In this document: piece by piece, positions 24,375-35,043 of the stretch
How positions within the stretch are numbered: the stretch's first letter is position 1
How the letters are laid out: each line of letters begins with the position of its first letter
From: an uncultured Oscillibacter sp.
GTDB taxonomy: Bacteria > Bacillota > Clostridia > Oscillospirales > Oscillospiraceae
Direction: 5' to 3'
DNA length: 39,677 bases
NCBI GenBank assembly: GCA_905200545.1
Contig: CAJKKQ010000022.1
Span: 1-39,677, forward strand
Notes under the pieces: generated by a model
Told to the model about the DNA's origin: nothing
What the model saw: the letters and a program-made list of their open reading frames with translations, nothing else
Database searches by the model: none
Translations under genes and position numbers: made by a program

Positions 24375-25722
24375 AGCCAAAAACCACGCCCTGCCCACCT
24401 TCGCCATGCTGGTGGGGGTAGGCTGTATCCTCTGCACCCTGGTCACGTTCATCACCATGGGCCGTGGGAACAACGGGGGCTGCTTTCCCCTGGTGCTGAC
24501 GGTCTACGGCCCGGTGCTCTTTGGGGTGGACCGGCTGTTCCTCCGGCGCCAGCGCACCATGATGTCCCTGACCTTGCTCAACATCGGTGCCCTGGCGGCG
24601 CTGCTGGTGCTCATCTTCCTCACCGGCGGCTACCAGGGGGCGGCCATGGCCATCATCACGGTGCTGGTATGCGTATACCCCACCTTCCAGGCGGGGCAGC
24701 GGGCCCTGGAGCCCCCTCCCGTCTTTGCCCAGATCCTGACGGTGGACGCCTCCTTCCTGGTGCTGCTGATCTTCACCGGCTATACAGCGGCCACGGAACA
24801 GCCCCTTTCCTACTGCCTGCCCATCTGCGCCGGGTGTGCCGCTTCCCTGCTGGGACTGATCCTGCGCCGCAGCGGCGGGGAGCTTCACGGCCGGGGCTGG
24901 GCCATGGTGGCTGCCGCTTTTGTGGGGGTATTGGCCCTGCTGTGGCTACTGGTGTCCGTGGCCGCCGCGCCGGCGGGAGCCGGGGTGGTACGGCTGTGGA
25001 CAGGCCTCAAGGCCGCCCTGGAGGCCTTGGGCCGGCTGCTGGGACAGCTGATCTTGTTCCTGGCCTCCCTGCTCCCGGCGCCGGAGACCGACGGCGCATA
25101 CCAGATGGAGATGGAGAACCCGGCGATCCCCCAGATCCAGGAAACCGTGCGGGAGCTGAGCCCCGGGGTGCTGATGGTGCTGACGGCGGCAGGCATCATT
25201 CTGGCGCTGGTTCTGCTGACGCTGATCCTGCGGGCCCTGTCCCGGCTGCGCATCGGCGGTACCCGGCGGGTCAAAGCTCCCCGGGCCCGGACGGGACGGC
25301 CCTCCCTGCTGGAGGGACTGCGGCTTTTGTGGGCGGCCTGGCGGCGCCGCATAGCGCTGCTGCACTGGCTGCGCCGCCACCGCCAGACCCCTGACGGTAT
25401 CTACTTCCTGCTGGTGCGCCGCAGCCGTAAGGCCCCTTGGCACAAGCGGCCTGGAGAGACACCCCGGGAGTTCCTCACCCGCCTCAAAGCCGCAGCGGAA
25501 TCCGACAGCGACCTGCGCAACGCCCTGGAGGCGCTGATGGCCGCCGTGGACGCCGCCCTCTACGCCCCCAGTCCCCAAACCGTGACCTTGCCCCAGGCGG
25601 ACCTGATCCGGCGCCGCATGGGCGCGGCTGTCCGGCGGCAGGCCCTGCGGCGGCTGGGCGAGACGGTGCTGCGGCCGCTGAAAGCTGTAAAATTGCCCGG
25701 TTTTCAAACCCATAATTGTTGA
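24367..25722 (+). CDS. Polytopic membrane protein with a DUF4129-like C-terminus
   Basis: 451 residues. About eight or nine membrane helices cover residues 10-300, and the C-terminal cytosolic tail (about 320-451) contains a helical segment RPGETPREFLTRLKAAAE resembling DUF4129, found at the end of transglutaminase-like partners in MoxR loci. No transglutaminase Cys-His-Asp core is visible, so this appears to be the membrane partner without the enzyme. It overlaps the DUF58 gene by eight bases. Its role may be in envelope assembly, but this is inferred from the locus type. Confidence 0.8.
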   Translation: MDEAKNHALPTFAMLVGVGCILCTLVTFITMGRGNNGGCFPLVLTVYGPVLFGVDRLFLRRQRTMMSLTLLNIGALAALLVLIFLTGGYQGAAMAIITVLVCVYPTFQAGQRALEPPPVFAQILTVDASFLVLLIFTGYTAATEQPLSYCLPICAGCAASLLGLILRRSGGELHGRGWAMVAAAFVGVLALLWLLVSVAAAPAGAGVVRLWTGLKAALEALGRLLGQLILFLASLLPAPETDGAYQMEMENPAIPQIQETVRELSPGVLMVLTAAGIILALVLLTLILRALSRLRIGGTRRVKAPRARTGRPSLLEGLRLLWAAWRRRIALLHWLRRHRQTPDGIYFLLVRRSRKAPWHKRPGETPREFLTRLKAAAESDSDLRNALEALMAAVDAALYAPSPQTVTLPQADLIRRRMGAAVRRQALRRLGETVLRPLKAVKLPGFQTHNC

Positions 25723-25731
25723 TTTTACTCC

Positions 25732-25760
25732 TTGTCTTTTGGGGCTCTCCGCCATATAAT
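25732..25760 (+). promoter_or_regulatory. Promoter of threonine ammonia-lyase
   Basis: TTGTCT (25732-25737), a 17-base spacer and TATAAT (25755-25760). The start is near 25767. It carries the same TTGTCT minus-35 as pepD. Confidence 0.82.
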
Positions 25761-25771
25761 TCCCGTATAAA

Positions 25772-25793
25772 GACATATTAGCCATAATATGTC
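25772..25793. promoter_or_regulatory. Operator-like inverted repeat in the ilvA leader
   Basis: GACATATTA (25772-25780) and its exact complement (25785-25793) flank GCCA. It lies about five bases downstream of the predicted start, where a bound repressor would block transcription. A smaller ACAC/GTGT repeat follows near 25806-25817. Confidence 0.6.
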
Positions 25794-25842
25794 CTCTATT
25801 GAAAGACACATGGGTGTGAGGAATAGAACGGGAGGAATGATC

Positions 25843-27030
25843 ATGCTGACTATGGAGATGATTCGGGACGCCCAGGCGGCCCTGCAGGGCGTTGCCCGGA
25901 GGACCCCGCTGGAGCGGGCCCCCAAGCTGGGACTGTACATCAAGGCGGAGAATCTGCAGCTGACGGGAGCTTTCAAGCTGCGGGGTGCCTATAACAAGAT
26001 CCGATCCCTGACGCCGGAGGAGGCCCGGCGGGGCGTCATCGCCTGCTCCGCCGGAAACCACGCCCAGGGCATTGCCCTCTCCGCGGCCAAGCTGGGCATC
26101 CGGTCCATCATCTGCATGCCTGCCGGCGCCCCCATCAGCAAGGTGGAGGCCACCCGCTCCTACGGTGCGGAGGTGGTGCTGGTGCCCGGCGTGTATGACG
26201 ACGCCGCCCGGGAGGCCGAGCGGCTGACGGCGGAGCACGGCTACACCTTTGCCCACCCCTTCAACGACCCCTATGTCATGGCTGGACAGGGCACCATCGG
26301 ATTGGAGATCCTGGAGCAGCTGCCCCAGGCGGAGCAGATCGTGGTGCCCATCGGCGGCGGCGGCCTCATCGGCGGCGTGGCCTTTGCGGTGAAGCACCTG
26401 AAACCCTCCTGCCGGGTCATCGGCGTCCAGGCGGCGGGAGCCGCCTCCATGGTGGCCTCCCTGGAAGCGGGGCATCCGGTGGAGCTTTCCAGCGTGGCCA
26501 CCATCGCCGACGGCATCGCCGTCAAGCGGCCCGGGGACCTCACCTACGAGCTGTGCGCCAAGTACGTGGACGAGGTGGTCACCGTCACCGAGGACGAAAT
26601 TGCCTCTGCCATCCTGGCGCTGATGGAGGAACAGAAGACCGTGGCCGAGGGCGCCGGCGCCACCACCGTGGCCGCCTGCATGTTCGGCAAGGTGGACTGC
26701 TCCAAGACCACCGTGTGTTTGGTCTCCGGCGGCAACGTGGACGTCACCACCCTCTCCCGGGTCATCACCAAGGGCCTTTCCAAGGCGGGCCGCATCGTGG
26801 AGCTGACCACCAAGGTGCCGGATAAGCCCGGCGGACTTTTGCAGATGCTACGGGTGGTGGCCGACAGCGGCGCCAACATCCTCACCGTTAACCACGCCCG
26901 GGAGGACAGCCACTCCGAGGTGGCCGCCTGCATCGTCACCATGGTGCTGGAGACCCGGAATCCGGAGCACGTCCGCCAGATCGAGACCGCCCTGCGGCAG
27001 GCGGGATTTCCCTTGAATGAAGATGTGTAA
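25843..27030 (+). CDS. ilvA: Threonine ammonia-lyase with ACT domain
   Basis: 395 residues. The N-terminal PLP domain (about 1-315) has the Schiff-base Lys45 in TGAFKLRGAYNK, the SAGNHAQGIALSA motif and the GGGGLIGGVAFA phosphate loop. The C-terminal part (about 318-395) is one ACT domain, RIVELTTKVPDKPGGLLQML. It deaminates threonine to 2-oxobutanoate, feeding isoleucine synthesis or catabolic energy. This compact form is close to catabolic TdcB plus ACT, so tdcB is a fair alternative name. The ATG at 25843 follows GGAGG by seven bases. A promoter with an inverted repeat implies regulation. Confidence 0.93.
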   Translation: MLTMEMIRDAQAALQGVARRTPLERAPKLGLYIKAENLQLTGAFKLRGAYNKIRSLTPEEARRGVIACSAGNHAQGIALSAAKLGIRSIICMPAGAPISKVEATRSYGAEVVLVPGVYDDAAREAERLTAEHGYTFAHPFNDPYVMAGQGTIGLEILEQLPQAEQIVVPIGGGGLIGGVAFAVKHLKPSCRVIGVQAAGAASMVASLEAGHPVELSSVATIADGIAVKRPGDLTYELCAKYVDEVVTVTEDEIASAILALMEEQKTVAEGAGATTVAACMFGKVDCSKTTVCLVSGGNVDVTTLSRVITKGLSKAGRIVELTTKVPDKPGGLLQMLRVVADSGANILTVNHAREDSHSEVAACIVTMVLETRNPEHVRQIETALRQAGFPLNEDV

Positions 27031-27053
27031 AGCCAATATCCTTTATCCATAAA

Positions 27054-27100
27054 AAGAGCCCCCGAAACGGTTTGTTTCCGTTCCGGGGGCTCTTCTTGTT
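27054..27100. terminator. Bidirectional terminator between ilvA and ligA
   Basis: AAGAGCCCCCGAAACGG (27054-27070) pairs, with one mismatch, with 27078-27094 around a TTTGTTT loop. T-rich flanks occur on both sides, and the two neighbouring genes converge. Confidence 0.9.
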
Positions 27101-27119
27101 TTCGGTTGTATCGGGGCTG

Positions 27120-29174
<2,055 letters not shown>

Positions 29175-29879
29175 TCAGTTTGAATTGTTGAGGATGTAGT
29201 CCTTCATATCCTCCTCATAGGTCTCCGGTGCCGTGGCAAAGTAGGTGTAGGTATCCGGCACGCTGCCCACGATCACCGTCTCCGCCACGATGAACTCGTT
29301 GGAGACCACGGTGGCGGTGGTAAAGCCTGGCAGCAATATGCTGACGGCCACGTCGATCTCCAGAATGATCTGGTGCTTGGTCTGGTTGATGCCCGCGTCC
29401 ACAAACTCGTTGCGGAAGGTTGCCTTGGAGGAGCCCACGGACTCCATCCGCACGCTGATCCGGGGGCCGCGGCCCGCCAGCAGCGCCGAGCCCGTGAGGC
29501 TTCCCACCGGCACCGACAGCTCCCGGGCGGACACCTGGCTGATACGCTCCAGAATCGTCTCCAGAATATCCGCCTGCAGATGGTTGCAGGCGGCCATGTT
29601 GCTGCGCACCGCCGTGATCTTGCCTTCGTTGTCCTTTTCAAAGGACACCAGCTCGTCATAGCGGATCTCCCCGGACTCCACCGCCTCGTACACCGCCTGG
29701 GACACCACGCCGGTGACGGAGTTGGACACCCGGGCCACCGCCAGCTGTTCCAGCAGCGGACGCAGACGGGCAGCCGCCGTCAGGCCCACCACCAGCAGCG
29801 TCACCGATAAAAACAGCGCGATCAGCCGGCCCACGGCGTAGCCCCGGCGGCGAAAACGGAACAAAAATCGGCCTTTCAT
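29175..29879 (-). CDS. yunB: Sporulation protein YunB
   Basis: 234 residues. One N-terminal membrane helix (about 18-40) is followed by a soluble domain with the family segments RPLLEQLAVARVSNSVTGVVSQAVYEAV and SLTGSALLAGRGPRISVRM, and FVDAGINQTKHQIILEIDV, as in YunB. The family is needed for efficient sporulation in Bacillus and is expressed in the mother cell. The ATG at 29879 is preferred over an in-frame GTG nine bases earlier because GGGAGG is eight bases away. A possible sporulation-sigma minus-10 lies just upstream. Confidence 0.9.
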   Translation of the reverse strand: MKGRFLFRFRRRGYAVGRLIALFLSVTLLVVGLTAAARLRPLLEQLAVARVSNSVTGVVSQAVYEAVESGEIRYDELVSFEKDNEGKITAVRSNMAACNHLQADILETILERISQVSARELSVPVGSLTGSALLAGRGPRISVRMESVGSSKATFRNEFVDAGINQTKHQIILEIDVAVSILLPGFTTATVVSNEFIVAETVIVGSVPDTYTYFATAPETYEEDMKDYILNNSN

Positions 29880-29899
29880 GGGCTGCACCTCCCTCCCGC

Positions 29900-29908
29900 T
29901 ATCCTATG
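29900..29908 (-). promoter_or_regulatory. Possible sporulation-sigma minus-10 of yunB
   Basis: CATAGGATA on the reverse strand fits the SigK/SigE minus-10 shape CATANNNTA. AAATAC lies about 16 bases upstream as a possible minus-35. The start would fall very close to the ribosome site, which weakens the call. Confidence 0.4.
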
Positions 29909-29934
29909 CGGGCGGGGGTTGGCCGTATTTCGCC

Positions 29935-31308
29935 TTATTCCGGCAGAGCGTTCACCAGGGTCTTGAAGGTCTCCCCCCGCTCCATGAAGTTGGCAAAGCG
30001 GTCAAAGGAGGTACTGGCCGGGGACAATATCACCACGTCCCCCGCTTTGGCCCGGCTCGCCGCCAGGTTTACGGCGGCGGGGTAGTCGGCAACGTCCACG
30101 ATCTCCAACCCATCGTAGTTCTCCGCGCCCTCCACCGCCTGGCGGATGACGCCCGCCGTGGCGCCGCAGAGGATCAGCAGCTTCACATGCTCGTTGACCA
30201 CGGGGCCCAAGGGGGCGTAGGAGATGCCCTTGTCCTTGCCGCCGGCAATGAGGATCACCTTCTCCGGGAAGCACTTGAGCCCGGCGATGGTGCGGCTGGG
30301 ACTGGAGGCAATGGAATCGTTGTACCACTTCACGCCCCGGCGGGTGCGGAAGAGTTCGATGCGGTGCTCCACGCCGCCGAAAGAGCGGGCAAAGTCCCGG
30401 ATCATGCCGTCGGGTACCAGGCCGTCCACGGCGGCGATGGCCACCAGGTAGTTCTCCACGTTGTGGACGCCGGGCAGCCGGATGTCGGAAACGGACATCA
30501 CCACCCGCTCGCCGTCTTCATTCCGGGCCACGATGTCCTCCCCACGGAGGAACACACCGTCCGCCACCTCCCGCTGCCGGGAGAACAGGCGCACCCGGCC
30601 CTTGGCCTTGGCGGCGCAGGCCATGGTGTCGGCGTTGTCGGCATTGAAGATGGCAATATCTTGTGCGGCCTGATGTGTAAAGATATTTTCCTTTGCAGCA
30701 ATATACTCCGCGTAGTCCTTGTGGACGTCCAGGTGGTTGGGAGAGAGATTGGTGATGACGGCGATGTGGGGGCTTTTGGTCATGGTCATCAGCTGGAAGG
30801 AGCTCAGCTCCAGCACTGCCAGATCCTCCGGGGCGATGGTGGGCGTCTCGGAGAGCAGCGGGTGGCCGATGTTGCCTCCCAGATGGACGGTGCGGCCCGC
30901 CGCTTCCAGCAGCCGGGCGATGATGGTGGTGGTGGTGGTTTTGCCGTCACTGCCGGTGACGGCGATCTCCTCACAGGGGCACACGTCGAAAAAGGCCTCC
31001 ATCTCGCTGGTGAGGACGGCCCCCTCCGCCACCGCCTGGGCGATGCCCGGGGCGTCGGGCCGCAGGCCCGGGGTGCGGAAGATCACGTCGGCGTGGATGC
31101 CGGTGAGATAGTCCTCCCCCAGCTTCAGCGTGCAGCCCCGCTGTTTCAGGGATTCCCCGTACTCCCCCAGCTCCGTCTTCTTGTCGCAGGCGATGACATG
31201 GGCGCCGTGGGACAGCAGCAGCTCCATGAGGGGGCGGTTGGACACCCCCAGGCCGATGACGGCCACGGACTTGCCCCGCAGGCCCTCCAGATATTCCTCA
31301 AACTTCAT
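29935..31308 (-). CDS. murD: UDP-N-acetylmuramoyl-L-alanine-D-glutamate ligase
   Basis: 457 residues of the Mur ligase family. The N-terminal Rossmann domain (VAVIGLGVSNRPL) binds UDP. The central ATPase domain has P-loop VTGSDGKTTTT (about 109-119) and the NLSPNHLDVH metal and carbamate region; the C-terminal domain contains KWYNDSIASSP. It adds D-glutamate to the peptidoglycan precursor in the cytosol. AAGGAG lies seven bases ahead of the ATG at 31308. A promoter with TATAAT lies in the gap upstream. Confidence 0.97.
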   Translation of the reverse strand: MKFEEYLEGLRGKSVAVIGLGVSNRPLMELLLSHGAHVIACDKKTELGEYGESLKQRGCTLKLGEDYLTGIHADVIFRTPGLRPDAPGIAQAVAEGAVLTSEMEAFFDVCPCEEIAVTGSDGKTTTTTIIARLLEAAGRTVHLGGNIGHPLLSETPTIAPEDLAVLELSSFQLMTMTKSPHIAVITNLSPNHLDVHKDYAEYIAAKENIFTHQAAQDIAIFNADNADTMACAAKAKGRVRLFSRQREVADGVFLRGEDIVARNEDGERVVMSVSDIRLPGVHNVENYLVAIAAVDGLVPDGMIRDFARSFGGVEHRIELFRTRRGVKWYNDSIASSPSRTIAGLKCFPEKVILIAGGKDKGISYAPLGPVVNEHVKLLILCGATAGVIRQAVEGAENYDGLEIVDVADYPAAVNLAASRAKAGDVVILSPASTSFDRFANFMERGETFKTLVNALPE

Positions 31309-31359
31309 GGGATCGCTCCTTATTCCTGCCGCGCAGGCGGCGTGTTTGCATACATGGGA

Positions 31360-31388
31360 ATTATACCGCAAGGCGGGAAAAATTACAA
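31360..31388 (-). promoter_or_regulatory. Sigma-A promoter of murD
   Basis: On the reverse strand TTGTAA (31388-31383), a 17-base spacer and TATAAT (31365-31360), about 50 bases before the murD ATG. Confidence 0.78.
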
Positions 31389-31419
31389 CGCGGGCGTCAA
31401 ATTTTCCCTGCCGGAGCAA

Positions 31420-31453
31420 CGAAAAGGACGCCCGCATTTGCGGACGTCCTTCT
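31420..31453 (-). terminator. Rho-independent terminator of the sigH-zinc-ribbon unit
   Basis: AAGGACG (31424-31430) pairs with CGTCCTT (31445-31451); an inner CCGC/GCGG helix follows after one mismatch. The reverse-strand transcript ends in UUUU. Confidence 0.7.
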
Positions 31454-31485
31454 GGATCGCATTTATAAAAACCGAAGACGGCTTG

Positions 31486-31767
31486 TTATCTCTGCTGATC
31501 GCGCATCTTGGCAAAGCACTCGCTGCAGTAGACCGGACGGTCGGACTTGGGCTCGAAGGGAACGCGAGCCTCGCCGCCGCAGGCAGCGCACACAGCGGTG
31601 AAATACTCGCGGGGGCCGCGGGCGGCGTTCTTGCGAGCATCACGGCAGGCCTTGCAGCGCTGGGGCTCGTTCTGGAAGCCGCGCTCTGCATAGAACTCCT
31701 GCTCACCGGCGGTGAACACGAACTCCTGGCCGCACTCCTTGCACACTAAGGTCTTGTCTTCGTACAT
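31486..31767 (-). CDS. Zinc-ribbon domain protein
   Basis: 93 residues with several CxxC pairs: CKEC near 9-12, CKAC near 38-41, CAAC near 60-63 and CSEC near 80-83, giving two four-Cys zinc-ribbon sites. The N-terminal LVCKECGQEFVFTAGEQEFYAERGFQNEPQRCKACR is typical of a small conserved zinc-binding family of Clostridia. Function unknown; nucleic acid or protein binding is possible. It lies 38 bases after sigH and is followed by a terminator, so it is probably cotranscribed. GAGGG precedes the ATG. Confidence 0.85.
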   Translation of the reverse strand: MYEDKTLVCKECGQEFVFTAGEQEFYAERGFQNEPQRCKACRDARKNAARGPREYFTAVCAACGGEARVPFEPKSDRPVYCSECFAKMRDQQR

Positions 31768-31805
31768 GATGTTACCCTCTCTTTGAAAAGAAAAATATAT
31801 TGCGT

Positions 31806-32447
31806 TCAGCTTCCGCTGAGATCGCCGGAAAGAAGCTGCCGCGCCACCTTGCGCCGGATGCGCTGCACGGCATTGTCCACGGACTTTGGGGGCTTGCCTA
31901 CCGTCTCGGCAATTTCCCTGCATGAAAGACCGTCTAAATAATACCCCAAAATCTTCGCTTCGAAGTCGGACAACTGTTTCCGGACACCGGAGAGGATATT
32001 GGCGGTGTGCTCCCGGTCAATGAGGAATTCCTCCGGGCTGCACTGGGCCAACGGGTTGCTGCCAGTGGTGTAGGGAGTGCTGTCAAGAAAGGGTGTATCC
32101 AACGGGACCGACTGATTGAGCGGTAAATGCTTATCCCGCGCCGCAGCGCGGAGAACGGAGTACAGCCGGTTTCGTATGCAGATTTCCGCGAAGGTCCGGA
32201 AAGAGGCGTCCTTCCTGGGATCGTATTCCCGAACCGCTTTGATGAGGCCCACCATCCCCTCCTGGGTGAGATCCTCGCTGTCACCGCCGATCAAAAAGAA
32301 GGGGCGGGCACAGGTGCGGACCATCCGGTTATAGCGGGTCACCAGGACCTCCTCCGCCTCCCGGCTTCCAGATGCTGCCAGGGCACAGAGATCCTCGTCA
32401 CCCAGCTGATCCAGAGGAATCAGGGGGTGCTCATTGCTTTTGCACAT
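31806..32447 (-). CDS. sigH: RNA polymerase sigma-H factor, stationary phase and sporulation
   Basis: 213 residues, a sigma-70 factor without region 1. Region 2 (about 30-100) has the core-binding DLTQEGMVGLIKAVREYDP and the minus-10-reading FAEICIRNRLYSVLRAA. Region 4 (about 145-205) has LDGLSCREIAETVGKPPKSVDNAVQRIRRK, a helix-turn-helix for the minus-35. The length and pattern match SigH (Spo0H), which starts the sporulation cascade. The ATG at 32447 has no ribosome site. A consensus promoter lies so close that the ATG is itself the predicted transcription start. The zinc-ribbon gene follows. Confidence 0.93.
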   Translation of the reverse strand: MCKSNEHPLIPLDQLGDEDLCALAASGSREAEEVLVTRYNRMVRTCARPFFLIGGDSEDLTQEGMVGLIKAVREYDPRKDASFRTFAEICIRNRLYSVLRAAARDKHLPLNQSVPLDTPFLDSTPYTTGSNPLAQCSPEEFLIDREHTANILSGVRKQLSDFEAKILGYYLDGLSCREIAETVGKPPKSVDNAVQRIRRKVARQLLSGDLSGS

Positions 32448-32452
32448 AGCCT

Positions 32453-32482
32453 ATTATACCTGCTCGTTCCTAATTCTGTCAA
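32453..32482 (-). promoter_or_regulatory. Consensus promoter abutting the sigH start codon
   Basis: On the reverse strand TTGACA (32482-32477), an 18-base spacer and TATAAT (32458-32453), five bases ahead of the ATG. The expected start (32446-32447) coincides with the A of the ATG, so the transcript would be leaderless. Confidence 0.8.
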
Positions 32483-32513
32483 GCAAATTATGAAATCTGC
32501 CAGACGAATTTTC

Positions 32514-33869
32514 TCAAACTTTCTGCGTTTTTATGAAATCCGCCAGTTTCTCGGCCACGGCCTGGGCCTGCTCCGTGGTCTTGGCCTCCACCATGACACG
32601 GATCAGCGCCTCCGTGCCGGAGGGGCGCACCAGCACCCGGCCTTCCCCGCCCAGGGCGGCTTCCTCTGCGGCCACGGCCTGCGCCAGGGCCTCCGAGGCC
32701 ATGATCTTCTCCTTGACGCCGCCGCTGTGGGGCACCTCCACGTTGATGAGCACCTGGGGATAGGTGGCGCAGCCGCTCACCAGCTCCGAGGCCTTCTTGC
32801 CGCTGCCCGCCAGCACCTGCAAAAACTGCAGGGCCGTCACCTCGCCGTCGCCGGTGGTCTCCAGGGCGGTGAAGATGGTATGGCCGGACTGCTCGCCGCC
32901 GATGCGGTAGCCGTGGCGCTGCATCTCCTCCAGGACGTTGCGGTCACCCACGGCGGTGCACACCAGGTTGATACCGTGGTTGCGGCAGAACTCATGGAGG
33001 CCCAGGTTGCTCATGACGGTGGCCACGATGGTGTTGCCGTCCAGCTTCCCCTTCTCCCGCATGTCCATGGCGCACACGGCCATGACCTTGTCGCCGTCGA
33101 TGGCGCCGCCGGTCTCGTCCACCAGCAGGCACCGGTCGGCGTCGCCGTCAAAGGCCACGCCGATGTCGTACCCGCCCTTCACCACGGCGGCGGAGAGGCC
33201 CTCCATGTGGGTGGAGCCGCAGCCGTTGTTGATGTTGATGCCGTCGGGGTCGGTGTTCAGGAAGTCCACCTGGGCCCGGAACTTGGCAAACAGCTCCGGC
33301 GCGGTGGTGCTGGAGGCACCGTTGGCGCAGTCCACCAGGATCTTCAGTCCCGCAAGGTCGGAATCGATGGTGGAGGCCACGAAATCAATATATTCCTGCT
33401 TCATCTGGCGCATGCCGTGGCGGCGGCGGCCGATGTCCCCACGGGTGCAGGGGGCCATGGGCTCATCGGAGAGGATCTTGGCCTCGATGCGCTCCTCCGT
33501 CTCGTCGGGGAGCTTGTAGCCCTGGCTGTTGAAGACCTTGATGCCGTTGTGCTCATAGGGGTTGTGGGAGGCGGAGATGACGATGCCCGCGTCCGCCTGC
33601 TCCCGGATGGTGAGGTAGGCCACGGCGGGAGTGGGAATGGTGCCGACAGGCATCACGTCGCCTCCCTGATCGCAGATGCCCGCCATCAGGGCGGATTCCA
33701 GCATGTCGGAGGAAATGCGGGTATCCTTGCCGATCATCAGCACCGGACGGCGGCCCGTCTCCTCCCGCAGCACGCAGGCGATGGACTGTCCCACCCGAAA
33801 GGCCATGTCGGCGGTGAGGTTCTCCCCCACCACGCCGCGGATGCCGTCAGTTCCAAATAACTTACCCAT
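32514..33869 (-). CDS. glmM: Phosphoglucosamine mutase
   Basis: 451 residues, normal length. N-terminal GTDGIRGVVGENLT is the family signature. The phosphoserine loop ISASHNP has catalytic Ser101. The metal loop DGDADRC (about 240) and the C-terminal phosphate-binding RPSGTEALIRVM complete the fold. It converts glucosamine-6-phosphate to glucosamine-1-phosphate for UDP-GlcNAc and peptidoglycan synthesis. The ATG at 33869 begins at the signature; AAGGGA lies upstream. It follows ruvB by 63 bases. Confidence 0.97.
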   Translation of the reverse strand: MGKLFGTDGIRGVVGENLTADMAFRVGQSIACVLREETGRRPVLMIGKDTRISSDMLESALMAGICDQGGDVMPVGTIPTPAVAYLTIREQADAGIVISASHNPYEHNGIKVFNSQGYKLPDETEERIEAKILSDEPMAPCTRGDIGRRRHGMRQMKQEYIDFVASTIDSDLAGLKILVDCANGASSTTAPELFAKFRAQVDFLNTDPDGININNGCGSTHMEGLSAAVVKGGYDIGVAFDGDADRCLLVDETGGAIDGDKVMAVCAMDMREKGKLDGNTIVATVMSNLGLHEFCRNHGINLVCTAVGDRNVLEEMQRHGYRIGGEQSGHTIFTALETTGDGEVTALQFLQVLAGSGKKASELVSGCATYPQVLINVEVPHSGGVKEKIMASEALAQAVAAEEAALGGEGRVLVRPSGTEALIRVMVEAKTTEQAQAVAEKLADFIKTQKV

Positions 33870-33932
33870 AGATGATGTTCCCTTTCTGAATAAATATAAA
33901 GGATATCCTTGAAAGTAATTGAAATGCAATCG

Positions 33933-34994
33933 TTACAGGCTCAGCTGGTCCATGACGGGATCCGCGTCCGCCCCGCCGGGCACCGAGAGGCCCAGATGCG
34001 CGTAGGCCTTGTGGGTGACGCAGCGGCCCCGGGGCGTCCGGGTCAAAAAGCCCAGCTGCATGAGATAGGGCTCATACACGTCCTCCAGCGTCACCGCCTC
34101 CTCGCCGATGGTGGCCGCCAGGGTCTCCAGGCCCACGGGGCCGCCGCCGTAGTTTTCGATGATGGCGGAGAGCATCCGCCGGTCCACGGGGTCCAAACCC
34201 AGGTGGTCGATCTCCAGGGCGCACAGGGCCTGGTCCGCCACCTCCCGGGTGATGACGCCGTCGGCCTTCACCTGGGCGAAGTCCCGCACCCGCCGGAGCA
34301 TCCGGTTGGCGATACGGGGCGTGCCTCGGGAGCGCCGGGCAATCTCATAGGCGCCCTCCGGCACGATGTCCACATCCAGAATGGAGGCGGAGCGGGAGAC
34401 GATCTTGGCAAGCTCCTCCGGGGTATAGAGCTCCAGCCGCAGCGTCACGCCGAAGCGGTCCCGCAGCGGCGCCGACAGCTGCCCGGCCCGGGTGGTGGCG
34501 CCGATGAGGGTGAATTTGGGCAGGTCCAGCCGGATGGAGTTGGCACTGGGGCCCTTGCCCACGATGATGTCCAGGGCATAGTCCTCCATGGCGGGATAGA
34601 GGATCTCCTCCACGGAGCGGTTGAGCCGGTGGATCTCGTCCACGAAGAGGATGTCCCCCTCGTTGAGGTTGGTCAAAAGGGCCGCCAGGTCCCCCGGCTT
34701 TTCAATGGCGGGGCCGGAGGTGATGCGGATGCCCGCCCCCATCTCCTGGGCGATGATGCCCGCCAGAGTGGTCTTGCCCAGGCCCGGAGGGCCGTGGAGC
34801 AGCACATGGTCCAGGGCCTCCTGCCGCTTCCGGGCGGCGGCGATGAACACGGAGAGGTTCTCCTTGGCCTTCTCCTGGCCGATGTACTCCTTGAGGGTTT
34901 TAGGGCGCAGGGTCACCTCCCCGGCGTCCTCCTCCAGGAAGGTCTTGGCCACAATGGGATCCTCATAAATGTCATTTCCAAAGTCGATGCTCAA
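33933..34994 (-). CDS. ruvB: Holliday junction branch migration ATPase RuvB
   Basis: 353 residues. AAA+ domain with Walker [10 protein letters not shown] (68-76), Walker [11 protein letters not shown], sensor region [18 protein letters not shown] and the C-terminal winged helix [13 protein letters not shown]. RuvB motors pump DNA through RuvA. It uses a TTG start codon at 34994, nine bases after AAGGGA; no ATG is available near the N-terminus. The order ruvC-ruvA-ruvB on one strand marks an operon. Confidence 0.96.
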   Translation of the reverse strand: MSIDFGNDIYEDPIVAKTFLEEDAGEVTLRPKTLKEYIGQEKAKENLSVFIAAARKRQEALDHVLLHGPPGLGKTTLAGIIAQEMGAGIRITSGPAIEKPGDLAALLTNLNEGDILFVDEIHRLNRSVEEILYPAMEDYALDIIVGKGPSANSIRLDLPKFTLIGATTRAGQLSAPLRDRFGVTLRLELYTPEELAKIVSRSASILDVDIVPEGAYEIARRSRGTPRIANRMLRRVRDFAQVKADGVITREVADQALCALEIDHLGLDPVDRRMLSAIIENYGGGPVGLETLAATIGEEAVTLEDVYEPYLMQLGFLTRTPRGRCVTHKAYAHLGLSVPGGADADPVMDQLSL

Positions 34995-35043
34995 ATGCTC
35001 ACTTCCCTTTTCCTGCTCCCCAGGGGAGCCCCATGCGCCTGCC

